64,000 nt of DNA from Glandiceps talaboti (GCF_964340395.1 NC_135559.1:7593759-7657758), one strand, 5' to 3'; numbered from the stretch's first letter, positions 12,560-27,293 are shown. The notes: a model not told the origin generated them from the letters alone. Translations and numbers: made by a program.

Positions 12560-14924
12560 ATGGCTGAAAATACATGTCGAAATGTGATGTTAGCATTGCT
12601 GTTGTACTGGTTGGCTATCACTGCTGTAATCATTGGATTTACAGTGTTACTAGAAACTACTGATACAGGTAGGCAGAAGATATCCATTCAACGACAGAAA
12701 TGTCTTTTCTTTTCTGTTCACACATGTGGTTAGGCTTACAATGAACTTGTAGAGTCCATCCTCATAGGCATCGTAGCCAATATTCAAACGTAACTACCGA
12801 TAACTTATAAATTAATTCAAGGCCATTTCAGGTCCTTCATTTTCTCACCCACACCTGCCATAAATGATTCCATAAATTGTTTACGGGTCCCTAGTATTTT
12901 TCGGTTAACTCACACGGCCATATTCAGCTTTTATTGCATACGGTTCAATGGTGTACACATGATAGTGAAGTTGCTTTATTCATTTATAATTGCAGACACA
13001 CTTCTCGTCCCACATACTAGAGCAATTTTACTGATGGTATAACTGATATTTATTATCTATCAGGTCGTTGCTGCTGTAGCCATAGTTCTAGCATGGTAGA
13101 AGAATTAAAAAGAATATTTGAAACCAGACGGCAGGAACTAAATAGAACTGCGTCAACACATGCAAGTAAAATGCCAAAGGTGTTTAGTACAACTAAGACA
13201 TCAAACACGCCGACCAAGATGTTGTCTTTTGAACCAGTGAGTGCCTCCAGTAACGGTATGGAAGCAAACCAGTCCGGAGAAGCAGCCACTGGAATAGGTT
13301 CCAGAGTATCGACAACAGAATTGATCACCGGAACCGATCTACAAACATCGCCCACATTTGCGACAGAGAGCACTATTGAGAAAGGTAACGCACTTCCTTA
13401 AAGTTTTAGTAAATTTTCTTATATCTAATAAAAACATGACAAAATGAAAGCTTACACGATTATAGTGATGGTATAGGAATTGCCCCAACATTTAAATGCT
13501 TGTCATTTATTTCCACTAGATTCCAATATTTCTATGACACGTGTTTAAGTTCTCTGGTTATTTAATGTAAACAATACAGTCAGTAGACAAACAAGAACAA
13601 TTTCGTTTTTACATTGATTTTTTTTTTAGATTTAGAACTGTCTTTTAGATTAAAATGATTGAGGTAGAGAGATCCTCCAGAATGAATTTCACTGAAAATC
13701 ATAATTTCTAAACTTTTTCCAAACTTTGCCATATGGAAGTTTCCTTCTGGGGATTTTGAAAACAATAAATGAAACTTTGGGGTCAACCGTCTTCAAGTTG
13801 TTTTTACGGAAATCTACTATCTATTATATGCCATAAGTCGAGTTAACCATGACTTATAGTGTTAAAAAGCATTTACGTCCCTGTATAAAGATCTCGACTT
13901 TCTAGTTATTACTACCAGTGAAAGGGTAACCAATCATAACTTCTTAGCATGCATACGTAATTACTGGTATTCATTTAATATAATTATTTGTCTTTCATTT
14001 AGAACAAAAAATATGGAATATATACTCTTGTCATTCTACGTCACGACAACGCGCGTATGTGTCACGACAACGCTTGTCTACGTCATTGGTCATGCTGCGT
14101 TCGAAATATGAGTCAAAACGTTCAAAATTACCATTACTTACCTCAATCTGTAATTGATATTACTGACACTGGTATAATTATATTATTCTCCAATATTATT
14201 CTTCATTCTGCCGGAAAATACTCGTGACCTAAGGGTTGTCACTACGAGTCGCTAGACAATGGTCCCCGTAGGACAGCTGTCCCTGAAAAATGTTGGGAAT
14301 AACATCTTAATTATAATATAATATCATATCATATCATATCATATCATATCATATCATATCATATCATATCATATCATATCATATCATATAATACGATACG
14401 ATACGATACGATGCGATGCGATGCGATACGATACGATACGATACGATACTATACAATACAATACAATACAATATATCATATCATATCATATCATATCATA
14501 TCATATCATATCATACGATACGATACGATACGGTACGATACGATACAATACAATATAATATAATATAATATAATATAATATAATATAATATAATATAATA
14601 TAATATAATATAATATAATATTAATAAATATTGTTTATTTTTATCCAGACATGTGTACTATAGATAATGGAGGATGTGACCAACACTGTATGACTGACCA
14701 GAATGACACAAATGGTTTATGTTCTTGCAATTCAAAGTATTGGTTAGATTCAAAAGACAAGAAAACCTGTCATCCTGCTGAATGTTTCGGTAATTGAATA
14801 TTGTTGATATTACATATCTTTTTATCCACTGTGGGGGAAGGTCCGGTTATTGCAAAGCATCGTATGTATGTATGTATGTATGTATGTATGTATGTATGTA
14901 TGTATGTATGTATGTATGTATGTG

Positions 14925-14973
<49 letters not shown>

Positions 14974-14994
14974 ATGTATGTATGTATGTATGTA

Positions 14995-15027
<33 letters not shown>

Positions 15028-15035
15028 ACCTACCA

Positions 15036-15103
<68 letters not shown>

Positions 15104-15847
15104 GACTGACTATGCGATATCTAAAAATCTAAATCAATTCTAAAGAAACTTGATACCTTCTTCCTCAAGTGAACAGATTATGGTTTGTTAAACATCATAT
15201 ATAATAATTCGTCGTTTAATAATAGATATTAGTAACGTGGTACTATTTGTTTGATTTCTTTCTTTACTGAAGATGGGATGTTGTACATATTTTATTTTGA
15301 TAAGTCATGGCTGAACTACTACGAAGCATTGGCGATATGCCAAGGCAGAGGTGCTGACATAGCTCGAGTTAAAAGTCAGGCTATACAAAATGTCTTGGGG
15401 TCTATACTCGATGAACAGGAAATGGATGGTAAGGGGCTTTCATATCTCACTCCTTATTGTGAACTTGTAACGTTCATCGAAATATCAATACCCACTTCGT
15501 TGTTTTGTATGAGAGGATTTTAGGTTGTACTTTTATACCGCCCTCCCACACACACACTATTTTTTCACTCTTGCTGTGTGTTACTAAATTCTACTTCGTT
15601 AATCCACACTTAATAATACGCTATGGGTGCAATTTACGTCGCCATTCTGGCATAATATAAACGTTGCTTATAATTCCTCATAACAAAATATAAGTGATAG
15701 GCGTATTTTCCGACACATTTCGTTGATTACACTCCAACGGCCCTATATCGTATAATCGAAATATTACACATATTGCCAAAAACACTGATAATATACTATT
15801 GGAAGAAAATAAATAGATAAATAAATAATAATAATAATAATAATAAT

Positions 15848-15887
<40 letters not shown>

Positions 15888-17344
15888 TAGTCAGAAAACT
15901 ATTGAATATATGAAGCGCTGTATGAAATATATGCAAACACAGTAACCGGTTAACTACATAATTTGACAGTCTTTGTTTCATTAGCCACTGTAAGAATAAA
16001 TGGAAATGATTTGGAACAGGAAGGACACTGGGTGTACACTGACGGCAGTCCATTTGAATATACCAATTGGAGACCTAGAGAACCTAGTGGTGGGGAACAT
16101 TGCGTTGTGATGAAAGGGTATGTTTTTGAACGGTTCTAGGACAACTGCCCCCCTCCCTCTCCCGGACAATTGCACACGGACAATGGTCCCCGCGTAGGAC
16201 AGCTGTCCCTGAATAAAGGTCCTCTCGATTGAAATAGAGAACAAAATAAATAGGAAGACAAGTGTCTACAAATATATACAAACTTAATATGCAAACGACA
16301 TTGTGTGCTAAACTGTATTCTGCCATGATCACTTACCTAAAAGAATTTTAAGGTTTGGCAGTGAAAAAACTAGGTTGGGTCGGGTTACCGGAACCAAGGA
16401 ATTGTGGGTTTTTTGCCTAAGTACAGGTACAACATATTTTAATTTCGTATCGCAAGTTTTCACCTATTTCGCATATTCTTGGTCATTTATTTCGCAAAAC
16501 AGTTTGAAAACAGAACTTGGCAATTATCTTATACATGTCTTCTTTCTCATGACAAACACATTGTTACAGCTTAAAAACAGTGTTATGAGTGTTTAAATGA
16601 AACAACATTTGCTTTTATGATTAAATTAGTAAATTAATTTAGATCACACACCACGTATTTCACAATCGGCATTGCATTGATATATATATATATAAGATAT
16701 GAAGCCATTGTTTATTACTTAAGTAAAAGTATTCTAGTTAAAGTTGAAACATCCTTTAACATGTATTGTTATGCCATGAATTATTTACATTAATTTTTAA
16801 GACAAACAACCCATTTCATTCAAATACAGGTTAAAGGATAATCGGCAATGGAACGATGAGCCATGCACAATTTCCGGGACCGCCGTCGTGTTTTGTGAGA
16901 TAGGTAAGATATAAGGCTATAACGTATATGTGTAACATTTAATTATGTAGCATAAAGTACACCAGAAGACAGACGTATATAAGAGAAATACCACGCGGCA
17001 CTATCAAGGTGCACGGGCTGTTACACTGTACAGGTGCAGCCAACGAGTCATTTTTCTGAAATTATTGCAGAAAGTTAAAACATGCTAATAAACACTTTTT
17101 TCTTTTTCATAATTTCACGTTTGATTCAAGATTGTAGGGGAAAGTGAAAGCTGTTCGTATCCGCTTTCCACTGCGATATTACACGACACGTCCTCCTGCC
17201 AGATTTGCCTGCCCACTGCCCGTAATTTTTCCCCGCAAGATGTCTCCTCTCTCCGCTACCCTCTACCAGACATACATGACCTCCACTATTCGTTAAATTT
17301 ACTCAGGATGCAATTTGATATACTCACAACAAACATTGTCTTCC

Positions 17345-17393
<49 letters not shown>

Positions 17394-18293
17394 ACTCGTT
17401 TTGAGTCTATCTCTGTGACTTAGGTGTATTCAAATCGAGATAGAACATTTCTGCAACAGAATAAAGTGTACAGTATAATTTAGTATAATTTAGAGTGTTA
17501 ACAGTAAAATTGACATTATGCGCCTTTTTATCAGCTGGCGTTTATCAGCCTCAGCAATTACTGTAAATTGTAATGAACACGGTAAAATGCAAAAATATGC
17601 ATGATCGTGGTAAACTGTGCACTGAAGTCGAGAATCTGCCATAACTCGACTACAATTATAGACATGGGAAAATGCATTATCTGGTGTACTTTATATTGTA
17701 TTGTGTATGCCCACAGAGACTGTTACTGGAATAATGTGACAATATAAAATGAAAATAAAGTAAAAAGCACATAGTCGAAACACATAGAGGAAAACCAGAA
17801 GTAAAGCGTGTATAAGATTGCAAAATACGTCTTAAAAGCTATGCCGAAATGTAGTGATACAGAAAACCTCCCACACTTTCACTTAATATCAGTATAAATA
17901 CTCCAGGTTTCACAAAACAGCTATTTATGCTTTCTACCAATGTCGTCCTATCAATACAATTAGGACAGTACTGAGAGAACATTTGAGCAAAATAAGAATT
18001 GGGGCCATAACCATGTGACCACAAACAACGTTGATATATACACCTGTTGTGAACAGAAAATAAATATATATTAGTTACACAAAATGTTGCTGCAATGGCA
18101 TTACAATTTGTGTGTGAACGCATGCGCAGTGTGTGACTGTCTGTGTAATAAATCATATAGTGCTCTTCATTGCGGCTGCAGAAACGGATTTACTTTACCT
18201 GTCATATTTTATTACCCTCCGCTGTATTCATGTTGTTTAATCATTGTCATGACAATATCTTATTTTCGTCTTTTGACAGCTGACATCTGCTAA
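12560..18293 (+). CDS. Type II membrane EGF/C-type lectin protein
   Basis: Seven exons: 12560-12668, 13064-13384, 14649-14789, 15273-15428, 15985-16117, 16830-16903 and, tentatively, 18280-18293. The phases are consistent and the total is 948 nt (315 residues). Residues 1-8 are MAENTCRN, then a hydrophobic helix (about 9-33), a CCC cluster, a Ser/Thr-rich stalk with the glycosylation site NRT, an EGF domain (CTIDNGGCDQHC...CSCNSKYW...KTC) and a C-type lectin domain. The lectin domain keeps the WVYTDGSPF segment, EPS in place of the EPN/QPD carbohydrate motif, WND, and the conserved Cys of HC, PC and FC. This suggests a surface calcium-dependent glycan receptor with a cytoplasmic N-terminus. 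The last exon (ADIC, stop) rests on one acceptor; otherwise intron retention would give EIGKI and a stop at 16910-16912. Exons 1-2 lie inside the inverted duplication and the remaining exons outside it. Confidence 0.8.
13466..14648. repeat. Lectin intron 2: MITE copy and pentanucleotide satellite
   Basis: The intron holds a repeat segment at 14033-14302 that also occurs at 18395-18683 (shared ACGTCACGACAAC and AAATATGAGTCAAAACG blocks, ending in the TTATTCYCCAATATT MITE, copy 3 at 14183-14302). Next comes a 310-bp tract, about 14313-14622, of pentanucleotide units that shift in blocks between ATATC, GATAC, GATGC, AATAC and TAATA. 13466-14030 shows nothing recognisable. Confidence 0.8.
14862..15105. 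repeat. Compound microsatellite (GTAT)n (GT)n (GTAT)n (GTCT)n
   Basis: The tract lies between the EGF exon and the first lectin exon. It is pure tetranucleotide and dinucleotide runs, which keep several frames open by chance. Confidence 0.95.
15429..16829. other. Lectin introns 4-5: microsatellite and repeat pieces
   Basis: There is an (ATA)n/(ACA)n run at about 15820-15890. A piece at 16145-16215 shares GGACAATGGTCCCCG...TAGGACAGCTGTCCCTGAA with 14256-14292. At 16352-16425 there is one end of the AGGCCTAA-family element (GGTTGGGTCGGGTTACCGGAACC). The lectin exon 15985-16117 lies between them. Confidence 0.65.
16904..18279. other. Presumed last lectin intron
   Basis: A (GT)n run lies at about 17342-17391. 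The remainder shows no recognised gene or repeat; the longest frames (17839-18156 minus, 18084-18293 plus) have no recognisable motif. The plus frame includes the tentative last lectin exon only by overlap. Confidence 0.5.
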
Positions 18294-20518
<2,225 letters not shown>

Positions 20519-23500
20519 ATGGATGCCTCCACTCGCATGTTGTTGCTTCTCTTGACGATTTCCACGAATTTATCACAGAGTGAATCTCCGCCACACATAC
20601 TTTTCATTTTAGCAGACGACTACGGTTGGCATGATGTAGGCTATCACGACTCAATTTTGAAAACTCCAAATTTAGACAAGTTGGCTGCCGAAGGTGTAAA
20701 GCTAGAGAACTACTACGTACAGCCGATCTGCACACCGACACGGAGCCAACTGATGACAGGGCGATATCAGGTAGGCATATTTAATAAAGGAAAGCGAATG
20801 ACCCCACCACGTCTTTCCTTGGACGTAGAGGGGAGATCACATGTTCCCCTTTTTACTATAACATGCGTGTACATCGGCCGGGTCAGCTACGTGTTGCACT
20901 GCTGGTCACAGACAATTACGGTCACATACAATTGTCAACGTGCTGGTCACAGTCACTTGTGAACTACTATTCCATTCCAGGATGGTCATATTCTAGTCTA
21001 GGATGATCATAATACAAAATAATGACGTTATTATAAGTATTTACGAGACTCAAAAATTACCGGTGACTGTATCCGAAACAGTCACCGGTAGGGCATTTTT
21101 TGAATATCGTAAATACCTATAATAACGTCATTATTTTGTATTATGATCATCCTAGACTAGAATATCACCATCCTGGAATGGAATAGTAGTTCACAAGTGA
21201 CTGTGGTGCTGGTGTATGGCCTGTGTCACAGCTGTCAGAGGGTACTAATACTATAGACGATCGATATTCCTTGTCAGAGGATTTTAAATTGACACTTTCT
21301 AAAGGCCCTACTACATTCTTTGTTTCATATTGCTGACGTTTTCCAAGTTTCTTACTTGTCTATCGTTGTGCATAGCCTGCATGGTCGTGACCAGAATTGT
21401 GACTTCACTTTTGTGACTTCACTTACTTCTTTAGTGTCTAGTATCACCGCGGTGGCACTTGCCGTTCTTCACTGGAACGGTAGTGCCACCCCCCCCCCCC
21501 CTATATTTCACATTGCTGAAGATTTCCCAACAAATAAATCACACAGAACTCCTCAAAGGCTTCCATTTTACGAGCACAAATGGCAACCTATTATTTTATT
21601 TCTTGTGCAGCGTACAACCACTCGACAAATAATCTCTGTAGCAACAGACGCATTCGGCTTGACATGTACAGTACTAGTCCTGCTTGCATGCGGAGTAATC
21701 CGGGACTCGATTCTGACAATTGTCCCTCAAGTCAGTAATACAGAGTAGTGCACCGTCATGGAAGCAGGACTAGTACAGTACCGGACAACGCATTTCAGTC
21801 ACGTCATACCTGTATTTTTTTTCAAGATTGTTGTTTAAAAGTTGAAATATATTCATTAGCAAATTTTATCACATCTGGGAATAAACAGGTAAAATTCTGC
21901 CAAGACTTCTCACGAGGTGTATTTCACATGATGCTGACGTATTTTCGGACAACGACTGGACTGCTCTGCGAGCTTACGTCACACAACACGACTGTTATTC
22001 GACGCACACTAACACTGTCACTGACACCTGTGACACCACCGCTACGGTGACTTTTTTTTGAGTGGCAAGAACGTGTGAATATAAATGACCATTTCATTTC
22101 GTTTGACTTTTGCGATCACTTATTAATAGGAGGGTATAAATACTAATCAGGCCTAATAAACAAAACTGTGTGGTTCCGATTACGCTCAATTTGAGAATAG
22201 GTGGGGTAGGTAAATTTTTTTATTTTATTTTATTACATTTTTTCATGTGTGAGTGTCTAGTTCATGTAGTTATGTTTTCCATTGCTTTCCAAATGGTCTC
22301 TGTGCTATTGGTTTCTTCCCATCAGATGTACAGCCATTACAGATTGGAAGAACAGTGTTATATTGTCTTTTTCAGTTGATGTCAGTTCCCGTTGCACTAT
22401 TTCTCGCGAGACCTCACAATTTTCGTCGAATGTGTAAAAAAAGGTTCAGGGTCGGCAGTGAAAAACTAGGTGGGGTCGGGAAAACGGAACCACATAGTTG
22501 TTTTTATTAGGCCTTACTCTTCGTCGTCATAAGAAATAAAATAATGCAGCAAATAATATTTCATATGAGTACAGTAATGCATTATACTACAGTACACATG
22601 GTAACATAAAAAGTTGCACACTGAATAGTCATGAGTCCTTGGTGCCCATATCTTTCAGTGTAAAACATCTAATGAATATTCATTGTGCAACTTGAATGCA
22701 TTATTTCTGCTGACTCCCGTGATGCAATGTCCCACAGCAAAGATACTAGCACCATATAAAGGCACAAAATCAACTTTTAATACGTTTTTTTTCTTTCTGA
22801 AATCACAAGTAGGTGTAGGTGATGTAAAATCATAACATGAATTTCCAGATCCCATAGTTTATGGAACTGCCTTCATTTCCTGGTGTGTCATGTATTCCTC
22901 AGATCCATACTGGTCTACAACATGGTGTAATTCTACCAGGACAACCGAACTGTCTACCAACTGACGAAGTAACACTGGCTCAGAAATTGAAAGAAGTGGG
23001 ATATTCTACACGTATTGTTGGTAAATGGCACTTAGGATATCACACAGAAGCATGTCTTCCAACTCATCGAGGTTTTGACTCCTTCTTTGGTATGTAGTTT
23101 AAATTTGTAGTTAATTTTCAGACATTATAGGGTGAATTCATTGGCGGGTGTTGGGTCTATACTATAATTATACCAAATGCGCTGCCAAAATCTACCATTT
23201 TGTGTTATTTTGAAATCATTTAAGTGCTTGATATGAGACCAGTTACTAACATTACAATACATTGATTAAAAGAGTCAAGACTTTTGGCACAGTCCGTTTC
23301 AAACCCGTTCAGTGGCTCTGTTTGATGCAACCACGAAGGAACCAATAAGAAACTATGTTCTACACTAAGGGAACAAGATCGCAATTTCTTGCTACATTTT
23401 GTCAAAATGAAATAAACCATTTTTTGTGAACATACTGCAACTAGAAGCAGACACACGGACGCCAATGTTTTGACCTCTGTATTTGATGTCTACATGGTGG

Positions 23501-25193
23501 CAAGTTGGTTCATTTCATTACACAAAATGTCACAAGAAACTGTACTCATTCACTCTTGCTATCTTAAAGTGTAGTATGTGCAGTTTCTTATTGGTTTCTG
23601 CATGGTTGAATCATGACAATCATATCCGCTGATCACTAACATGAAACGGGCTGTAAAATGTCTAGATGAAAAAATGAGTTCCACATTATCACATTCATAA
23701 AGAGCTGAAAGGCATATCTTTATAGACAAAAGCAATACTTTGAATTGCCAATTAACAACTATTGCTTATTCATTTCACAATTTCTTTTTAATTTGCTACA
23801 ATTTTATAATTTTCATGAGAAGATCACTCCCTTGAGTGTAAAATGCGCACAATACAATAACTTGAACTCCACGATGTTCTGGCCCGGTATAGTATTATCC
23901 AGTGTGTAACCATGTGACTGGTTTGTTTGACGATCTAATTATATATGCAGGATATCTTAATGGTATGGAAGATTACTATACCCACATTCGAGAGAATGGT
24001 TATGATTTACGAAGAAATGAGAGAGAAGTAGCCTTGAATTTCACAGGCCAGTATTCGACGATGGTATTCATTAAAGAGGCACAAAGGATTATAAAACAAC
24101 ACAATCCAGAGAAGGTTTGATGTTATCATTTATGTTCCTTGTTTTTGTTTGTGTTGCTCTTCTCTTTGATGTTATACTAATTCTTATTTTGTTGTTGTTG
24201 CAGTACATGTGTTTCATATATTTTCGTATTGTTTTATAATATTTTGTTTTCGTTTAGAATTAAAAAACTACCACCTGGATTTGTGCACCTTCGTATCCTT
24301 ATTGGTCAATGACAAATATGCGAATAGCTATAATTCATGGTTCGAAATCACAGTAGGGATTTTAATTCTAATTTGTTATGTTGTGTAATTGTGTGTATGT
24401 TAAGACTGTACAATGTAAACTGACTTGCAAAAACAGACCTTAGTGCTGAATAATGGTTTATAAGATAACCAACATAGAACGAATTAAAAATATTTCTATA
24501 CTGTGACTGGAACACACAAAAAATAAACCTTGCAATTGTGTGATCACACTGTGGAAACAAAAACAAGTTATAAGACACACCAAATGCATGGCTGTAATTG
24601 TTGATTTTGAACCTGAAAGTGTAGGAACGTTTTAAAGCTGCAATAGTTGTAATTGGGGTATTATTGGTTTTTTCGATCCGACAACCAACAATATATCAAA
24701 ACATTGGTGCGCTTATTTCTTTTTTGCAGTTTGGTTGATTTTCACTTTCACATGTGTTAAATTACTGTTTATGTTTTCGTCTGGTAGCCTCTCTTTCTAT
24801 ACCTACCGTTACAATCAGTCCACGGGCCATTACAAGTTCCTAGTCAGTATATAGAGGAATATAAAGATATCATTAAAGATGTAGATCGTCGAACGATTGC
24901 TGGCATGGTAACGTGTATGGATGAAGCCGTCGGCAATGTCTCCGAAACTTTACGGAATTCTCCGATGTGGAACAACACCATTATCATATTCTCAACTGGT
25001 AAGAAATACAAATGATGTACAACAATACACACAGTTTTACAAGACACATTGACGCACACACGCACGCACGCACAGAGACATACAGACAGGCATGCATGCA
25101 TGCATACATACACACACACACTCTCAAATACATATATGTCTATATGTCTATATATACACACATGTGTATATATATGTATATATATATTGATAT

Positions 25194-25256
<63 letters not shown>

Positions 25257-27293
25257 TGTATATAGACTTAATCCAAGGAATAAGGCTGTTATGTGTTCTT
25301 ACTTGGAGTTTCTGTAATTGTTAGCCACTACAGTTGAAATGTGGCTATCTTCATGTTAAACACCGTATCCAATAAGTGAAACACCAAAAACAATCCTTTG
25401 TGCTGTAAATATGTGTAAGACGTCATTACATACAGCAGTTGACCATTGAAAATAACTCTTCCTCATCATGCAGACAACGGTGGACTTATAGATGCCGGTG
25501 GAAATAATTGGCCACTTCGAGGCTGGAAGAAGTCATTATGGGAAGGTGGGATGCGTGCTGTTGGATTTGTACACAGTCCCCTCCTGGAGGAAAATGTCAG
25601 GGGCACTGTAAATAATGAATTGATCCATGTCAGTGATTGGTTTCCAACATTGGTTACTTTATCTGGTGGCGCTTTGAATGGTACAAAACCGTTGGATAGC
25701 TACAACCAGTGGCAAACTATAAGGTGGGACTTACTTTAAAAAAAAATAATTTTACACTTTTTGTCCAGGGATGAAATGAAACTTGTATGGAAACAAACGT
25801 GTTTTTACAATCTGTCAATCACAACTTTTATCTAAGTCTTGTGTCTCACAGATTGAAAATACAAGATACCCATTTTGCACCCACCATACTCAATGGAAAG
25901 GGCGGGGGGGGGGGGCTTTTTGGAAGATAGATTGCTATCCAGGCTTATATTCGTACAAAGGAACGCATATCGCATGTGTATGTAAATTCTTTGATGTAAC
26001 ATGTTGGTTTGTGTACGTTTTATCCATTGGTTACAGCAAGGGTAAAATGTCTCCAAGAAAAGAATTACTCCACAATATTGATCCCTTGGCGCCTTTACCA
26101 ATCAATGATGATGATGATGATGCGTTTGGTAACTTCTCCAATGATGTCATATTTAACACATCTATTCGCGCTGCTTTAAGGGTAGGAGACTGGAAACTAT
26201 TGACGGGATATCCAGGTATGCTATAATATTAGGATGAAGGGCAAAACTATTGGCAATGTCTTCTGATAAGGTACACGTAAGGGCCGGGATGTTTTATCCC
26301 CCACCCGCCACCCCACCCCATTTTCAGACACACCGTTTAGCGTATATAATGGGGAAAGCCATTTTAGGAAAGGATGTATTTTCTTAAACTATGAGTTACG
26401 TTGTGGAGAGTCATTTGATGCTTTTTCATCACATATATTTTGCGCCAATGCTAAGAAACACCACAGTTAAAATTTCACCGCACTCACACTGGTTCAACTT
26501 TGTCGCATAGGATTTATATGTATTAGATGCACATTGAATGTTCATGACTCCTAAGTGCTTATTACTTTTAGATAGGTATGGATTTGTTGTTTCTTGGCAA
26601 TCGCGCAAAGTTTATGTGAATGATGTGAAATCATGAATGACTCTCCAGAATCAAAAGTTATGAAATTCATGTATTTTCTAGAGTATAGGTCAAAACCTTC
26701 AAATCGCTGGGCTCATGATCTTGATTACGGAGTAGAGAGGACACTGTAAATAACAAGTAAATTCTTATATCAAATCCTGGGCTAAAATAACAATTTGGGG
26801 GATTTGAGTAAGTGTGATGTTTTGGAAGATATTTATGGAAAACTGGCATGTAGATTTTTAAAACGTTTCCATATACACCATGCCACGGAACAACGATGTT
26901 GATATAACAGTCCATGCAATTTGTATTTTCATTTGTCATTTTACACGCTATGTATAAATTTTTTTTAAAGTTAAATTTTGAATATACTTTTAATAAATTT
27001 TATTTATAATTCATCCAATGTTTGCAGGTAACGGAAGTTGGATACCACCTCCAGAATCAGGAAAGGTTGCAATCCATCCCAATGAGAAACGCGGGAAAAA
27101 GGTGTGGCTATTTAACATCAAGAAAGACCCGGATGAGAAAACAGACTTGTCTGAAACTGAAGTTGCAAAAGTCAACGAACTTTTAAAAAAGTTAAGAGGT
27201 TACCAGAAGACGGCAGTTCCAGCTAGATATCCTCCGTTTGACCCCAGAAGTGACCCTAAATTTCATGGTGGGGCTTGGGGACCCTGGGAATAA
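20519..27293 (+). CDS. Arylsulfatase B-like sulfatase (N-acetylgalactosamine-4-sulfatase family)
   Basis: Seven exons: 20519-20770, 22903-23089, 23951-24114, 24788-24998, 25474-25723, 26037-26215 and 27028-27293. All junction phases agree and they sum to 1509 nt, 502 residues (human ARSB is 533). I chose the ATG at 20519 because it gives a signal peptide ([16 protein letters not shown]). Catalytic elements in order are LADDYGW (metal-binding Asp pair), [12 protein letters not shown] (Cys converted to formylglycine), [16 protein letters not shown] (His), STDNGG (metal-binding Asp-Asn) and [10 protein letters not shown] (Lys). The family hydrolyses sulfate esters on glycosaminoglycans such as dermatan and chondroitin sulfate, usually in lysosomes or secreted. 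Potential N-glycosylation sites include NFT, NVS, NNT and NGT. An acidic DDDDD run in exon 6 is unusual. It could equally be an ARSI/ARSJ-type paralogue. A poly(A) signal AATAAA lies at 27396-27401. Confidence 0.9.
20948..21205. repeat. 258-bp near-perfect hairpin in sulfatase intron 1
   Basis: Two arms of roughly 120 bases run from CACAGTCACTTGTGAACTAC to its inverted partner, ending CAAGTGACTGTG, meeting at ACTGT-ATCCGAA-ACAGT near 21070-21085. Only a few mismatches and small indels are visible. It is probably a foldback MITE; the transcript could form a long double-stranded stem. Confidence 0.85.
21206..22148. other. Sulfatase intron 1, remaining part
   Basis: A shorter inverted repeat lies at 21668-21782 (GTACAGTACTAGTCCTGCTT and AAGCAGGACTAGTACAGTAC). 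A poly(C) run of about 14 lies near 21490. The open frames here (21320-21748 and 21748-22050) have no recognisable motif and I do not regard them as genes. Confidence 0.5.
22149..22514. mobile_element. AGGCCTAA-family inverted-repeat element, best copy
   Basis: A 366-bp element with inverted ends of about 30 bases: AGGCCTAATAAACAAAACTG at the left, and TTTTTATTAGGCCT at the right, each leading into GTGGTTCCG on its inner side. It is homologous to 3545-4124 and 10773-11125. No coding capacity. It lies in sulfatase intron 1. Confidence 0.78.
22629..22865. mobile_element. ATGAATATTCATT-family MITE, partial copy next to exon 2
   Basis: It shares TCATGAGTCCT..., AATGAATATTCATTGTGCAAC, TTTCTGCTGACTCCC and the end segment (TTTACATCAC...CCATAGTTTATG in reverse) with the fuller copy at 54085-54365. 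It ends about 40 bases before exon 2 of the sulfatase gene. Confidence 0.65.
23280..23660. mobile_element. MITE with about 85-bp terminal inverted repeats (sulfatase intron 2)
   Basis: The left end (GGCACAGTCCGTTTCAAACC...CCAATAAGAAACT...CTACACTAAG) is matched in inverse orientation by 23565-23655 (CTTAAAGTGTAGTATGTGCAGTTTCTTATTGG...GAAACGGGCTGT). One half of the same family is found in the palindrome arms at 2690-2760 and about 11930-11990. No coding capacity. Confidence 0.72.
25066..25256. repeat. Microsatellite cluster (CA-rich, GCAT, then (TA)n)
   Basis: It lies in sulfatase intron 4: CACACGCACGCACG, CATGCATGCATGC, TATATGTCTATATG and a pure TA run at about 25198-25255. Confidence 0.92.
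26375..26670. mobile_element. ATGAATATTCATT-family MITE relative (sulfatase intron 6)
   Basis: The ends AACTATGAGTTACGTTGTGG-AGAGTCATTTGATG and, inverted, TCATGAATGACTCTCCAGAATC pair with each other and resemble the ends at 54085 and 22865. The interior is diverged. No coding capacity. Confidence 0.55.

Larger units (their letters stand above)
7867..13465. repeat. Right arm of large inverted duplication
   Basis: This is the partner of 1-6693 in opposite orientation. The match begins at the TCGAATAC near 7867 and can be followed to about 13465, where the left arm meets the window edge. A 284-bp inverted-repeat element (9612-9895) is present here and absent from the left arm. The arm contains exons 1-2 of the complete lectin gene at its outer end and a decayed inner paralogue at 8985-10095. 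Confidence 0.93.

Noticed and set aside
14794-15143. Three overlapping frames rich in Val, Cys, Met and Tyr
   Set aside because: All are readings of the GTAT/GT/GTCT microsatellite.
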